Below are positions 43,030 through 51,531 of a DNA stretch of 64,000 bases, piece after piece. The notes beneath the pieces were generated by a model. That model was not told the origin of the DNA and searched no databases. It worked only from the letters and a program-made list of their open reading frames with translations. The stretch is from Shinella sp. SUS2 (GTDB lineage Bacteria; Pseudomonadota; Alphaproteobacteria; Rhizobiales; Rhizobiaceae). Position numbers and translations under genes: made by a program. Position 1 is the stretch's first letter. Every line of letters starts with the position of its first letter. The DNA lies in the NCBI RefSeq assembly GCF_001262505.1, contig NZ_KQ410729.1, positions 62,001 through 126,000 on the forward strand, written 5' to 3'.

Positions 43030-44058
43030 ATGTCCTCGCTTTCGCCTCGCGTGGCGATTGTAGGGGCGTGTTTGTGCTGGGCTCTTGGTACGATCCTCAG
43101 CAAGACACTCCTCTCGTCGTTTCCACCTGTCACAATTCTTGTTTTTCAGCTCGTGCCGAGCGTCATCGCACTTTGGCTGGCGGTTGCTTTCACCAAGCCG
43201 GATATTCCAGCCGTCCGCTTGTTGTTGCCTATCGGCTTGCTCGGCCTTCTCAATCCCGGATGGGCCTACACATTCAGCATGTTCGGCCTCTCCCAGACCA
43301 GCGCGAGTGTCACGGCCTTGCTCTGGGCCTTCGAGCCCATTCTCATCCTCGGCCTTGCCTGGATGTTTCTCAAGGAATGAATTGATCGCCAACTCGTCGG
43401 CCTCGTGGCTCTCGCGACAAGCGGGATTTTGCTGGTCAGCGGCGTCTGGATTGGCGAGCCGTCTTCAACCGTGAAGCTGGGGACAGCTCTGATTCTCGCG
43501 GGCGTTCTGTGCTGTGCGATCTACACGGCCCTGGCGCGCAATATCATCGCCGATCCGCTCTTCACGGTCGCCATCCAGCAAACCGTGGCTCTCGGCTGGA
43601 TGCTCGCGATCTGGCCGCTTGAACTGTCCCGGGTCGATCTATCGAGCGCAGCCACCGTATCGGTCCAGGACATCGCGACGATCATTCTCTCGGGGCTGCT
43701 CTACTATGCGCTTGCCTATTGGCTCTATCTGTACGCGCTCCGGTCTATGCGGGCGAGCGTTGCTGGTAGCTTCTTCAACCTCATTCCAGTGTTCGGGGTC
43801 ATCGGGTCGTTCCTCTTCCTGGGCGAGCGTCTCACCACCCTGCAATGGTTGGGAGCCGCGCTGATCATCGGCGTGGCGATGGCGGTTCTGCGGCGGGACG
43901 CGGACGAACTTCCTATCGAGTCAGTCCAAAGCATGGGTACCTCGCAACGATCCCAACCACTGTCGATGCTCGACGAACACCAACTTGATGATATCGGACT
44001 GACTCGGAAACAAGCATCTGAGGTCGACAAGAGGAGGATTGCTCGACAAAAGCCGTGA
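43030..44058 (+). pseudogene. EamA/DMT transporter gene interrupted by an in-frame stop
   Basis: The reading frame encodes a ten-helix DMT protein of about 342 residues, but a TGA at 43378-43380 splits it after MFLKE; the same frame resumes at once with IDRQLVGLVALATSGILLVS, as in intact relatives, where an Arg (for example CGA) would be expected. Both halves are otherwise well kept, so the stop looks recent. The C-terminal ~35 residues (LDEHQLDDIGLTRKQA) resemble the end of DUF1127 proteins. Carried in the ars element between arsH and the MFS gene. Confidence 0.8.
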
Positions 44059-44093
44059 AGCGCCCAGGCATCGACGATACCCGTTGGTTGCGG

Positions 44094-45311
44094 TCAATTT
44101 GACGGGCTCGGCGAGGCGACGAGGCTCCGCTTCGTCGCCATCGCCACCGCGACAAACGCCGCAACGCCGATCGAGCCGAGCGCGGCGCTCAAGACGAGCG
44201 ACGTGCCTATGCCGAACTGCTCCATCGTCGCCGCGAAGGCAAACGGCGCAGCCGCGCCGGCGGCTAGTCGTGATGCGGCCATCTTGCCGGTGAGCGCACC
44301 GTATCCGTCCGAGCCGAACAGGTAGAGCGGTAAGCTGCCCTGGGCGATGCTGTTGATACCCGATCCGAGGCCGAGGCAAATCGAGAAGGCAACCGCACCG
44401 GGGAGCCAGTTGCCGGATAGCGCCAGAATGACAACGCTCAGCACCATGAAGGCTGCGGAGAGAACCGCAAGGCCCGGCGGTGCGAGGCGTGTGCCGAAGA
44501 TCATGTTGATCAGGCGGCTGAGAACCTGCGCCGGGCCGAACAGCGAGCCGATGACGACGGCGGCGCTTCCGAATCCAAGCGCACCGAGCATCGGGACCAT
44601 ATGGGCGAGCATGGCTCCAAGCGTGAAGCCGAGCAGCGCGAATGCTGCCGAGACGGCAAGGACAGCGCCGCGGCGGCGCTCGCGAGGAATGGCCCCGATG
44701 ACAGGTTCGCGTATGGGTCTTTGCCCGCCGGTCGCGGCCACCTTTCCCTTCCGCATGATCCAGACGTGGAACGGCATGCAAACGAGGAGATTCAGCCCGG
44801 CATAGACAAGGTAGATTTCCCGCCAGGACAGATAGCCGAGCAGTGCCGTGGCAATCGGCCAAAAAATCGTGGAGGCAAATCCCGCAATCAGCGTGAGATA
44901 GGTGATGCTCCGCGATGCAGACCGGGGATCGGCTTCCACCAGCGCCGCGAAGGCCGCCTGGTACTGGACCATGCCGGACGATATCTCCAACAGGACGATG
45001 GCCAGTGCAAAGATCGCCACAGATGGCGACCAGGCGCACAGGATCAAGGTCAGTGCGGACAACGCCGAGCCGATCGCCATTACCGATGCCGCGCCAATGC
45101 GATCCATCTGCCGGCCGATATACGGTGCTGACAGGCCGCCAACGAACAGCGAGGCCGAGAAGACGGCAAAGACCTGCGGGACCGTGATGCCGAGATCCGC
45201 GGCCATGCCGGGCGCCAGAATGCTGAAGCTGTAATAGAGGGTGCCGTAGCCGATGATCTGGGTCAGGCCGAGCGCGGCGACGAAGCCGACAGGAACATTC
45301 GCGTTACGCAA
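44094..45311 (-). CDS. MFS transporter beside ArsR (possible ArsK-type arsenite exporter)
   Basis: A 405-residue major-facilitator protein with about twelve helices; SAPYIGRQMDRIGAASVMAI is the loop 2-3 motif. Its ATG at 45311 overlaps the arsR2 stop region by eight bases, so it is co-expressed with arsR2. MFS proteins paired with ArsR in Agrobacterium-type ars clusters (ArsK) export As(III), Sb(III) and trivalent organoarsenicals. That name is an inference from context, not from diagnostic residues. Confidence 0.82.
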   Translation of the reverse strand: MRNANVPVGFVAALGLTQIIGYGTLYYSFSILAPGMAADLGITVPQVFAVFSASLFVGGLSAPYIGRQMDRIGAASVMAIGSALSALTLILCAWSPSVAIFALAIVLLEISSGMVQYQAAFAALVEADPRSASRSITYLTLIAGFASTIFWPIATALLGYLSWREIYLVYAGLNLLVCMPFHVWIMRKGKVAATGGQRPIREPVIGAIPRERRRGAVLAVSAAFALLGFTLGAMLAHMVPMLGALGFGSAAVVIGSLFGPAQVLSRLINMIFGTRLAPPGLAVLSAAFMVLSVVILALSGNWLPGAVAFSICLGLGSGINSIAQGSLPLYLFGSDGYGALTGKMAASRLAAGAAAPFAFAATMEQFGIGTSLVLSAALGSIGVAAFVAVAMATKRSLVASPSPSN

Positions 45312-45672
45312 CGGCGTCGTCCTCGTTCAGGGCAGCGCCCGTCTTGCAGCAGCCATCGGACCGCTCGACACCCTCGCGGATGATGGGATGACCGGCACAG
45401 CAGTCCTCCATCAGGAATTTCACGAGATCGGCCAGCGCATCGTAGCTGGCGCTATAGACGATCGAGCGGGATTGGCGCTGCTGCGTGACAAGGCCCGACC
45501 GTTCCAGTTCTTTCAGATGGAAGGACACATTCGACGGCGACACGCCCATGCGCTCGGCGATCAGGCCGGCGGCAAGTCCGTCCGCGCCAGCGACGACCAG
45601 CGTTCGGACAACGGCGAGACGGGTTTCCTGCGACAGGGCCGCGAATGACGTGAGGGCTTGACGCTCATCCAT
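45304..45672 (-). CDS. arsR: second ArsR-family repressor
   Basis: A 122-residue ArsR: ALSQETRLAVVRTLVVAGAD, recognition helix VSPSNVSFHLKELERSGL, wing QRQSRSIVYSA. Cys pairs at EDCCAGH and DGCCKT again give a C-terminal metalloid site. It is related to but clearly distinct from the arsR at 39227. It heads the arsR2-MFS unit and diverges from the DUF6428-like gene across an exact dyad at 45675-45698. Confidence 0.92.
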   Translation of the reverse strand: MDERQALTSFAALSQETRLAVVRTLVVAGADGLAAGLIAERMGVSPSNVSFHLKELERSGLVTQQRQSRSIVYSASYDALADLVKFLMEDCCAGHPIIREGVERSDGCCKTGAALNEDDAVA

Positions 45673-45674
45673 AT

Positions 45675-45698
45675 TTCAATAATCCTTGAATTATTGAA
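45675..45698. promoter_or_regulatory. ArsR-type operator between arsR2 and the DUF6428-like gene
   Basis: TTCAATAAT-CCTTGA-ATTATTGAA, exact 9-base arms and a 6-base centre, in an AT-rich 43-base divergent gap. Site and symmetry fit ArsR repressors and would control both directions. Confidence 0.8.
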
Positions 45699-45715
45699 TG
45701 ATAGGAGTAGCGCAC

Positions 45716-46234
45716 ATGAACGCGATCGACAAGGCCGTTTCGTCCGACATTACGCTTGGCCAGCTTCTTGATGAGCTGGCGGCCGCGCCAGAGGCGCCGC
45801 TGGTGTTTCTCTACGAAGAGCAGCCGGTGAAGGCGGGCTATCACGTCACCGAGGTCAAGGCGGGCGCCTTCTCGGCACTCGACTGCGGCGCCAATCCGGA
45901 AGCCTGGTCAGAGATCTTCGTCCAACTCTGGGATATCGACGAGGACGGCAAGAGCCACATGCCGGCGGGCAGGTTCTCCGCGATTATTCGCAAGGTTTCG
46001 GACCACGTTCGGCTTGACCCGGCCGCCAAACTCACCTTCGAGGTCAGCGACGGGAGCCGGCCGATGGCCCTCTATTGTGCATCCTCCCCGCGTCTGGTCG
46101 GAGGTCGGTTCGAGGTGGTGCTCGCCGCCCGGCCGTCGAGCTGCAAACCGCGCGATCGATGGTTGGCGGAGCAGGCGACCGCAGTGAGTTCTTGTTGTGC
46201 GCCAGCAAACAGCAACTCTAAGTATTGCGCCTGA
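45716..46234 (+). CDS. DUF6428-like protein divergent from arsR2
   Basis: A 172-residue cytosolic-looking protein. The N-terminal half includes TLGQLLDELAAAPEAPLVFL and GYHVTEVKAGAFSALDCGAN; the centre has WSEIFVQLWDIDEDG. The C-terminus is Cys-rich: SSCKPRD, then VSSCCAPANSNSKYCA, resembling metalloid-binding tails. AGGAG precedes the ATG at 45716. I believe this is the DUF6428 family seen beside ArsR genes in Rhizobiales. Function is unknown; the operator and Cys tail suggest an As(III)- or Sb(III)-linked chaperone or sensor. Confidence 0.75.
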   Translation: MNAIDKAVSSDITLGQLLDELAAAPEAPLVFLYEEQPVKAGYHVTEVKAGAFSALDCGANPEAWSEIFVQLWDIDEDGKSHMPAGRFSAIIRKVSDHVRLDPAAKLTFEVSDGSRPMALYCASSPRLVGGRFEVVLAARPSSCKPRDRWLAEQATAVSSCCAPANSNSKYCA

Positions 46235-46949
46235 GAACATCAAGAAGGCCCGAGTAGAGGCGGCCTGGAAAGCTTTCCGACTGCTCCGCACCCTAGGATC
46301 GCCATTTTTTCCAACCCAAATCGAATAGCTGCTTTGGGTAGGCTTGACGAATGAGCCGATGGCCGAACTGGAGGCGCATTGCGGCCATGCAAATCTAATT
46401 ACGACACGTTTCTATCGGGATCGCGATCGACCGCAGACGATACGAACTTCTTGCCGCCGAATACCGCCGTTTGAGCGCTTTTCTGCCTAGGTGACCTCAG
46501 TGCCATACGCAAAGGCGGATGTTTGGCGACCATAGCGTATTGTAGAGGGCAATCGGCGGAATTTGGCGCACCGCACCGGGTGAAGAAGATAACTTTATCT
46601 ACTCCATAGCCCTCTCATGATGGGCACGTCTGGATGAGCGCATGGCTATTGTGACACCGGCACAAAGTCCGATGCAAGGTGGGGAGTAAACGACCTGGCG
46701 GGTGTGCTGTGCGCGTCTGTTTGTGGCGACGATTGATCAAACTCTCATCGGCGGATTGACTACCGTACGACCCTTTTCCATCGTGGACCTTCCTCCGGCT
46801 CTAAATCGGGCGTCGTAAGACACTGCCCCAGGGCTATATCGAGGATTGTCAACGTCAATCAGGGCGCGCAGCACGCCAGCCAGGTCGGAATTTCAACGAT
46901 CCGATCTTCTCCTTTCCGTTCGTCCGTGAGTGGCTAACCACAGCGAGCG
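46235..46949. other. intergenic region with the central element junction
   Basis: About 715 bases with no intact gene. 46430-46542 is a decayed copy of the right-end sequence seen at 51395-51501, with a stop codon and a one-base deletion relative to it. 46543-46572 is the 30-base attachment-like repeat and 46565-46614 the left-end copy. 46615-46949 shows nothing recognisable. Confidence 0.6.
46543..46572. repeat. attachment-like direct repeat, central copy
   Basis: Thirty bases (beginning TAGAGGGCAATCGG) identical to 51502-51531, where the last nine bases are the 3' end of tRNA-Arg. It marks the junction between two tandem elements. Confidence 0.7.
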
Positions 46950-48070
46950 TCAGGCCAGCCTTGAGGCCGGCACGGGCGTATGGCAGGCAATGTCCCAGAT
47001 GAAGCCCGCCAACTCGCGCGCGACCGCCACCACGATCTTTGCCGCGTGCTTGCCGGTTCCGGCCAGACGGCGGAACTTCGCGCACAAGCGGGTCTGTGCC
47101 TCCCAGGCGACGGCCCGGACGTGATTGGGCAGTCCGGCATTGCTTTCCCGCAGCACTCGCCCCTCCCGTGCGGGATAGCGGTATTGCCACGCGGATTCGA
47201 TCAGCACGTCGCGGGCGGCGACGTTGCCGGTACGGGTGAGTTCGCCGCGTCTGGTCCGCGTTTCGCTCGAATGCTCGGCCGGCACTAGGCCCAGCCAGGC
47301 CATCAGCTTTTTCGGGCTGTCGAACCGATGCAGATCGCCGATCTCCGCGACGCGTGTGACGGCCGCGATGAACTTGATGCCGCGCAGCGCCTGGAGCGCG
47401 GTCACAACCGGGGCCAGTGGCCAATCCAGGGCCGCCTCCTCAAGAATCTGCTCCAGCCGCGCGCAGCGCTCCTCCAGTTCGTGGATGCGGCGCTTGTGTT
47501 CCTCATAGGCGAACTGCTCGTGGGCAAAAGCAAAGCGCTGGTCCGAGAGCCAGCGCCAGTGCATTCGGCCCCATATGGCCTTTCCCGGATACAAGCGGTC
47601 GTGCCGCAGCAGGAAGCTCTTCAGCGTGTTCTTCGCCGAAACCAGATCCTGCTTTGCCTGCCGGCGTGCCCGCACCACATCGCGGATCGCCTCATGCGCC
47701 TTGTCCGGCACCCAGACGGCGGTGAGTTCACCGGCGCGCAACAGCCGGTCCGGCGTCTGCGCATCGCGGCGTTCGGTTTTACACGATCATTCGGCCGACG
47801 CGGCATCGAGGATGGCGAGATCACGACGCAGTCGATCCCGAGGCTTTTCAGAAAACGATAGATCACGAACCCGCATGGGCCGGCCTCATCGCAGACTTTC
47901 AGCGGCGCGCCGTCCTTGCCGATGCTCGCTAGCGCTTTGTCTAGCAAGGTGCAGTCATTGGCCACGGTTCCGAAGAACCGCACCTCCCGGTCGCCACCGT
48001 CATCGGCGACGGCAATCGATATCGTGTCCCGGTGGACATCGAGGCCGATGTATTTCGTCAAGATCGCCAT
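46950..48070 (-). pseudogene. IS110-family transposase, frameshifted
   Basis: N-terminal RuvC-like part (YIGLDVHRDTISIAVADDG, CDEAGPCGFVIYRFLKS) runs from 48070 to about 47785. The frame then shifts at an AAAA run (minus strand GTAAAACCG); one more A would restore RVKTERRDAQTPDRLLRAGE. The rest, including the transposase-20 part KFIAAVTRVAEIGDLHRFDS and PAEHSSETRTRRGELTRTGN, continues to 46950. No terminal inverted repeats are seen, as usual for this family. A one-base deletion or sequencing error in the homopolymer is likely. Confidence 0.85.
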
Positions 48071-48240
48071 AGTCTCTTCCTTCCGTTGCACATTTTCCAA
48101 TGCGCAACATCCAGAAACCCCAGCACGCAGGGCAAGTGACCATCATAGGGTCTCTAAAACAGCATTCCAGAGGCGATGGCCCGGCAATCTGGCCTCGGTG
48201 CGATGGCCGAGGCCGTATCTGTGGTGGTCAAGGTGGAAGG

Positions 48241-48996
48241 CTATGCACTCCGCGTTTCGCCCGATAGGCCAAACGTCCGGGTGGTGGTGTCAACTTTGTC
48301 GATCAAGTCTTCCGCCCCAATGAAGCCGGTCGCGATCGGAACAAGGTGATCAGCGGTCTTAAGGAGCATGGTTGGGAAGCCCCGCACGCCCCAGTCGCGG
48401 CTCTTCGCGAAGTCGCCCCTCGTCCATTCACGCGCTTCATCGCTGGCAAATAGTTCGCTGAAGCGGGAAAAATCGATCTCCGCGGCCTCCACGATGTCCT
48501 CGTAAAAGCCGAGTCGGGTCGGATCGGCTCCATCGACGTAGAACTTGTGCTGGATCGCGGCGAACACATCGTAGAGTTGGCGCGAATGAGCCGAGGAGCC
48601 CAGCATGTGCCGTACCGTCACAACGGCGCGACATGCCGGCTCGGTATCGTAAGTGAAGTGATCGAGATCGAGAATGCCGAAGGAAAAGGGTTGTCCGCTC
48701 GCCGCACCGATTTCTGTCCAGTGATGGCGCAGAAAGGCCTTAAATCTGGCATCCCATGCATCGCCGCCGCCGGGCCGCAGACCGCCCAGCACGATGGAAA
48801 AGCCCAGGCCGCGTTGCTTGCAATGGTCCTGGATGCGCCGAAGCGCCGGCGCGATGCCCCAGCACCAGGAACACATCGGATCACCGACATAGACGAGCGC
48901 GCTCTCGGTCTTGGCCGTGTCGTCGACGCTGGTCGCATCGTCCAAGGCCGGCGCGGCGCAAATTCCGGTTCCGGTGTCGCATGATATCTTGGCCAT
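48241..48996 (-). CDS. DsbA/FrnE-family thiol oxidoreductase-like protein
   Basis: A 251-residue thioredoxin-fold protein with an N-terminal CxxC-type site in VGDPMCSWCWGIAPALRR near residue 40. The late cis-Pro loop is WGVRGFPTMLLKTADHLVPI. There is no signal peptide, so it is cytosolic, as for FrnE-like proteins. GCGAGG precedes the ATG at 48996. Same strand as the DJ-1-like gene, 87 bases downstream, so likely one unit regulated by the divergent LysR. Substrate unknown; thiol or metal-stress repair is plausible. Confidence 0.85.
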   Translation of the reverse strand: MAKISCDTGTGICAAPALDDATSVDDTAKTESALVYVGDPMCSWCWGIAPALRRIQDHCKQRGLGFSIVLGGLRPGGGDAWDARFKAFLRHHWTEIGAASGQPFSFGILDLDHFTYDTEPACRAVVTVRHMLGSSAHSRQLYDVFAAIQHKFYVDGADPTRLGFYEDIVEAAEIDFSRFSELFASDEAREWTRGDFAKSRDWGVRGFPTMLLKTADHLVPIATGFIGAEDLIDKVDTTTRTFGLSGETRSA

Positions 48997-49083
48997 TGTG
49001 CCTCGCTGTTGCTTGAAGGGTCGCTGGTAGGAATGCAACGGGTTCGCTGCCGCCGTGCGGCGGCAGCGATCATCAGCTGACGG

Positions 49084-49782
49084 TCAGTCAGGCAGGAAGA
49101 CCATTTCGAAGCTGTCTTGCGCCGACTTCGCTAGGTCTGGATGAAGCCCCATGACGGGGCCGTCAGCTTGCAGCAGGATATCGCCATGCAGCGCAAGCGA
49201 GTCCCAATTCGCAGCAAGTCCCTTGGCGACGTCCTGGTCGAAGAGCTGTGCGACCAGCGCGATGGTGCTCGGATGAACGGTGCCGGCGCCGCCGGAGGTG
49301 AAGATCTTGTTCTCGGTATCCGTATGCCAGGCGAGGCGAGGCGAAAGCAGACGCGCGCCGAGCTTCGGCAACCGCCGTGCGAGCGCGACCGGACCGGTTA
49401 TCGTCTTGCCGTCCAGGATGCCGGAGCGGAAGAGGACGCCGACGCCCGAGCAATTGGCCGCCACCCAGCGGCCCTCGGCGTGATGCTGGCGGATCAGCTC
49501 CAGGATGGCGGGATTCTTCGATGCCTGTCCGCCGCCGATGCCGCCCGGCACGTAGAGCACGTCGAACCGGTCGGCGGGTGTGAGCACGCGGTCGGTCTTG
49601 ATTTCCGTGCCCATATGCGTCGCCACTGGACCAGGCGCGAAACCGCCCATCGTCACCTCGAGCTGGCGACCCTGATGCCCGAAGCTCCAGGCCAATGATC
49701 GTACGAGTTCCCAGGCCGCCAGCAGGTCCTGTTCGCTGACCTGCGGGAAAGTGAGGAAATGGATGGATTTGATCTCTGTCAT
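49084..49782 (-). CDS. DJ-1/PfpI-family protein
   Basis: A 232-residue class-I-glutamine-amidotransferase-like protein. The nucleophile elbow is AANCSGVGVLFRSG (Cys near residue 112), with FDVLYVPGGIGGGQ near 80 and WHTDTENKIFTSGGAG later. It fits the inhI/isonitrile-hydratase-like or AraC-associated DJ-1 group, without a DNA-binding domain. The ATG at 49782 is preferred over one at 49797. Divergent from the LysR gene and upstream of the DsbA-like gene. Could be a glyoxalase or hydratase; undecided. Confidence 0.85.
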   Translation of the reverse strand: MTEIKSIHFLTFPQVSEQDLLAAWELVRSLAWSFGHQGRQLEVTMGGFAPGPVATHMGTEIKTDRVLTPADRFDVLYVPGGIGGGQASKNPAILELIRQHHAEGRWVAANCSGVGVLFRSGILDGKTITGPVALARRLPKLGARLLSPRLAWHTDTENKIFTSGGAGTVHPSTIALVAQLFDQDVAKGLAANWDSLALHGDILLQADGPVMGLHPDLAKSAQDSFEMVFLPD

Positions 49783-49894
49783 GATGGTTCGCTCCAATGG
49801 CAGCGGGGCATCGTTGCGCCCGCTAATGGAGAAAATCTAAGCGTTCAGTATTTGCTTTCAATATTACCAAAAATGGATATATCTGTTCCGAATT

Positions 49895-50812
49895 ATGAAC
49901 ACCCTGCCTTATTCACTGGATGACCTCTATTGGTTCGCTTTGATTGCCGGCGCTGGCAGCCTGTCGCGTGCCTCGCGTGAATACGACGTGGCGAAATCGA
50001 CGCTCTCGCGCCGCTTGGCGCGGCTGGAGGAGGCGATGGGGATAACCCTCACCCAGCGCAACGCGGCGGTCTCGGGTCTCACCGATGCTGGCAGGAAGCT
50101 GTTCGAAGAGGCGCAGCCGCTGATCCGGCATCTGGAAACGTTTTCGAGCGAGTTGATCGGCCGTGAAGGCGAACCGGCGGGCGTGGTCCGGCTGTCCGCT
50201 TCGGGCGCATTCGGACATCTCGTCGTGCTGCCGATCGTGCTGGATTTCATGTGCCGATATCCGCGCGTGGATGTCGAAATGGAAATGACGGACCGGCGCG
50301 TCGACCTGGTGGCGAATGCGATCGATATCGCGGTACGGATAGGCGTGTTGGCGGATTCCGATCTTTCGGCACGCAAAGTTGCGACCGCGCGGCGTGTCCT
50401 GTGCGCCAGTGCGGGCTATGCGAAGACATGCGGGCTACCGACGCAGCCCGACGATCTGGAGAATCACGACTTTCTGACCCAGTCGCGCAACGCGGCGACG
50501 CTGGAATTGCGGTCAGGCAGCCGGACGAGAACAATCACCATCCGCCGGCGGTTGCTTCTCGCTCCCTCGGACGAATTGCTGGTGCCGGTGCAGGCAGGGC
50601 TTGGAATTGCCCATCTTGCCGAGATTCAGTGTGCACGCCATCTCGCCAGCGGCGAACTTGTCCGTGTGCTGCCGGATTGGGACATCCCCGCGTTCGACAT
50701 CTATCTGGTCAGCCCCAATCGGCGCTATCGCCCGCGGGCGGTTCGTCTTCTCATGGAAGAACTCGCCGATCGCATACCGATCGTCAGCGGAGAGCTCGTT
50801 CCGCAGGAATGA
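49895..50812 (+). CDS. LysR-family transcriptional regulator
   Basis: A 305-residue LysR regulator. The winged helix-turn-helix is GAGSLSRASREYDVAKSTLS near residues 19-38. The effector domain has FSSELIGREGEPAGVVRLSA and DLVANAIDIAVRIGVLADSD, of the AaeR/DsdC-like subgroup. No ribosome site is visible before the ATG at 49895. It diverges from the DJ-1/DsbA pair over a 112-base AT-rich gap with LysR-like ATAT elements, and so probably regulates them. Confidence 0.87.
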   Translation: MNTLPYSLDDLYWFALIAGAGSLSRASREYDVAKSTLSRRLARLEEAMGITLTQRNAAVSGLTDAGRKLFEEAQPLIRHLETFSSELIGREGEPAGVVRLSASGAFGHLVVLPIVLDFMCRYPRVDVEMEMTDRRVDLVANAIDIAVRIGVLADSDLSARKVATARRVLCASAGYAKTCGLPTQPDDLENHDFLTQSRNAATLELRSGSRTRTITIRRRLLLAPSDELLVPVQAGLGIAHLAEIQCARHLASGELVRVLPDWDIPAFDIYLVSPNRRYRPRAVRLLMEELADRIPIVSGELVPQE

Positions 50813-50814
50813 AT

Positions 50815-51158
50815 GTTGGCGGGCCGAAGGCGAAGTGAACCGCCCCGGGTTTGTCGGTTTCGAAGTGGAGCAGGTCCGAGAGGGTTGATTGGGTGCCCTC
50901 AATCTGGCACGAGAGCACGGCTTCCTTCCCCACATAAATTTAGAGGAACAGCTCTTGGCGCGGCAGCAGCATGGTGATGCCGTCCAGACGCCCCAAGGCC
51001 CGATCGGCTAGGCTCAGCCTTTCCAGCAGGGCCAGCACGTCGATCGACGGTTCAGGTGGGAATGGAGGTGGCACGAAGGCGCGCACGATTTCGCCCGCCA
51101 TAGGGGCCTCGACGAAGCGGTCTAGCCGAAGGTTAGAAGCTGATTCGGACATGGCCAA
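50815..51158 (-). pseudogene. Fic-family protein, N-terminal remnant
   Basis: On the minus strand, 51158-50940 reads as the start of a Fic-domain protein (DRALGRLDGITMLLPRQELF). After a frameshift near 50940 it continues as VGKEAVLSCQIEGTQSTLSD and LLHFETDKPG, the standard Fic N-terminal inhibitory helix region. The catalytic Fic core is missing. A truncated, frameshifted leftover in the second element, abutting the LysR gene. Confidence 0.75.
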
Positions 51159-51310
51159 TTATGAGAGCGCAGTGTTACTTGAACAATTGGCTCTTGGTTC
51201 AAATAGCGGTTGAGCTAAGTTAAGCGCCTTCAAATAGCGGAGCGATACCATCATGGGCGGTAGCTGCGTCAGCCGAATGGCTTCTTCGGGCTTAGCGGAC
51301 GATTGCTCAA

Positions 51311-51501
51311 CTACCGATATGCAGGCACATAGCCGTCATACAAAGCTGCAAACGCGAGGCCTTCGTAGGACGAATGTCCTAGTTGGCCGGGGATGATTCG
51401 AACTTCGCTACCGCCAAACGCCGCTGCTTCTACGCTTTTCTGCACATAGGCTGCCCATTGCCCGATGCAAAGGAGTACGTTGCGCGGCTGTAGCGTAGTA
51501 T
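51311..51501 (-). other. conserved right-end sequence of the element, open reading frame of unknown identity
   Basis: The minus strand from the tRNA reads [36 protein letters not shown] and on to a stop at 51311. A decayed relative lies at 46430-46542 (IPPIALYNTLWSPNIRLCVW, QKSAQTAVFGG). Differences are frequent at third codon positions, so an ancestral coding sequence is likely, perhaps the C-terminus of an element gene. The open frame runs from inside the tRNA, so its true start is unknown. No family recognised. Confidence 0.45.
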
Positions 51502-51531
51502 AGAGGGCAATCGGCGGAATTTGGCGCACCC
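51502..51531. repeat. attachment-like direct repeat at tRNA-Arg, right copy
   Basis: Thirty bases identical to 46543-46572. The last nine bases (TGGCGCACC, 51523-51531) are the 3' CCA end and acceptor stem of the tRNA-Arg gene. Typical position for a tRNA-targeted integration site. Confidence 0.7.

Noticed and set aside
43378..43380. TGA in the EamA gene as selenocysteine
   Set aside because: DMT transporters have no known selenocysteine, relatives have Arg at this position, and no SECIS-like hairpin is evident just downstream.
47775..47795. Programmed frameshift in the IS110-type transposase
   Set aside because: IS110 transposases are normally read in one frame; the run of four A lacks a clear slippery heptamer or a downstream structure, so a deletion is the simpler account.
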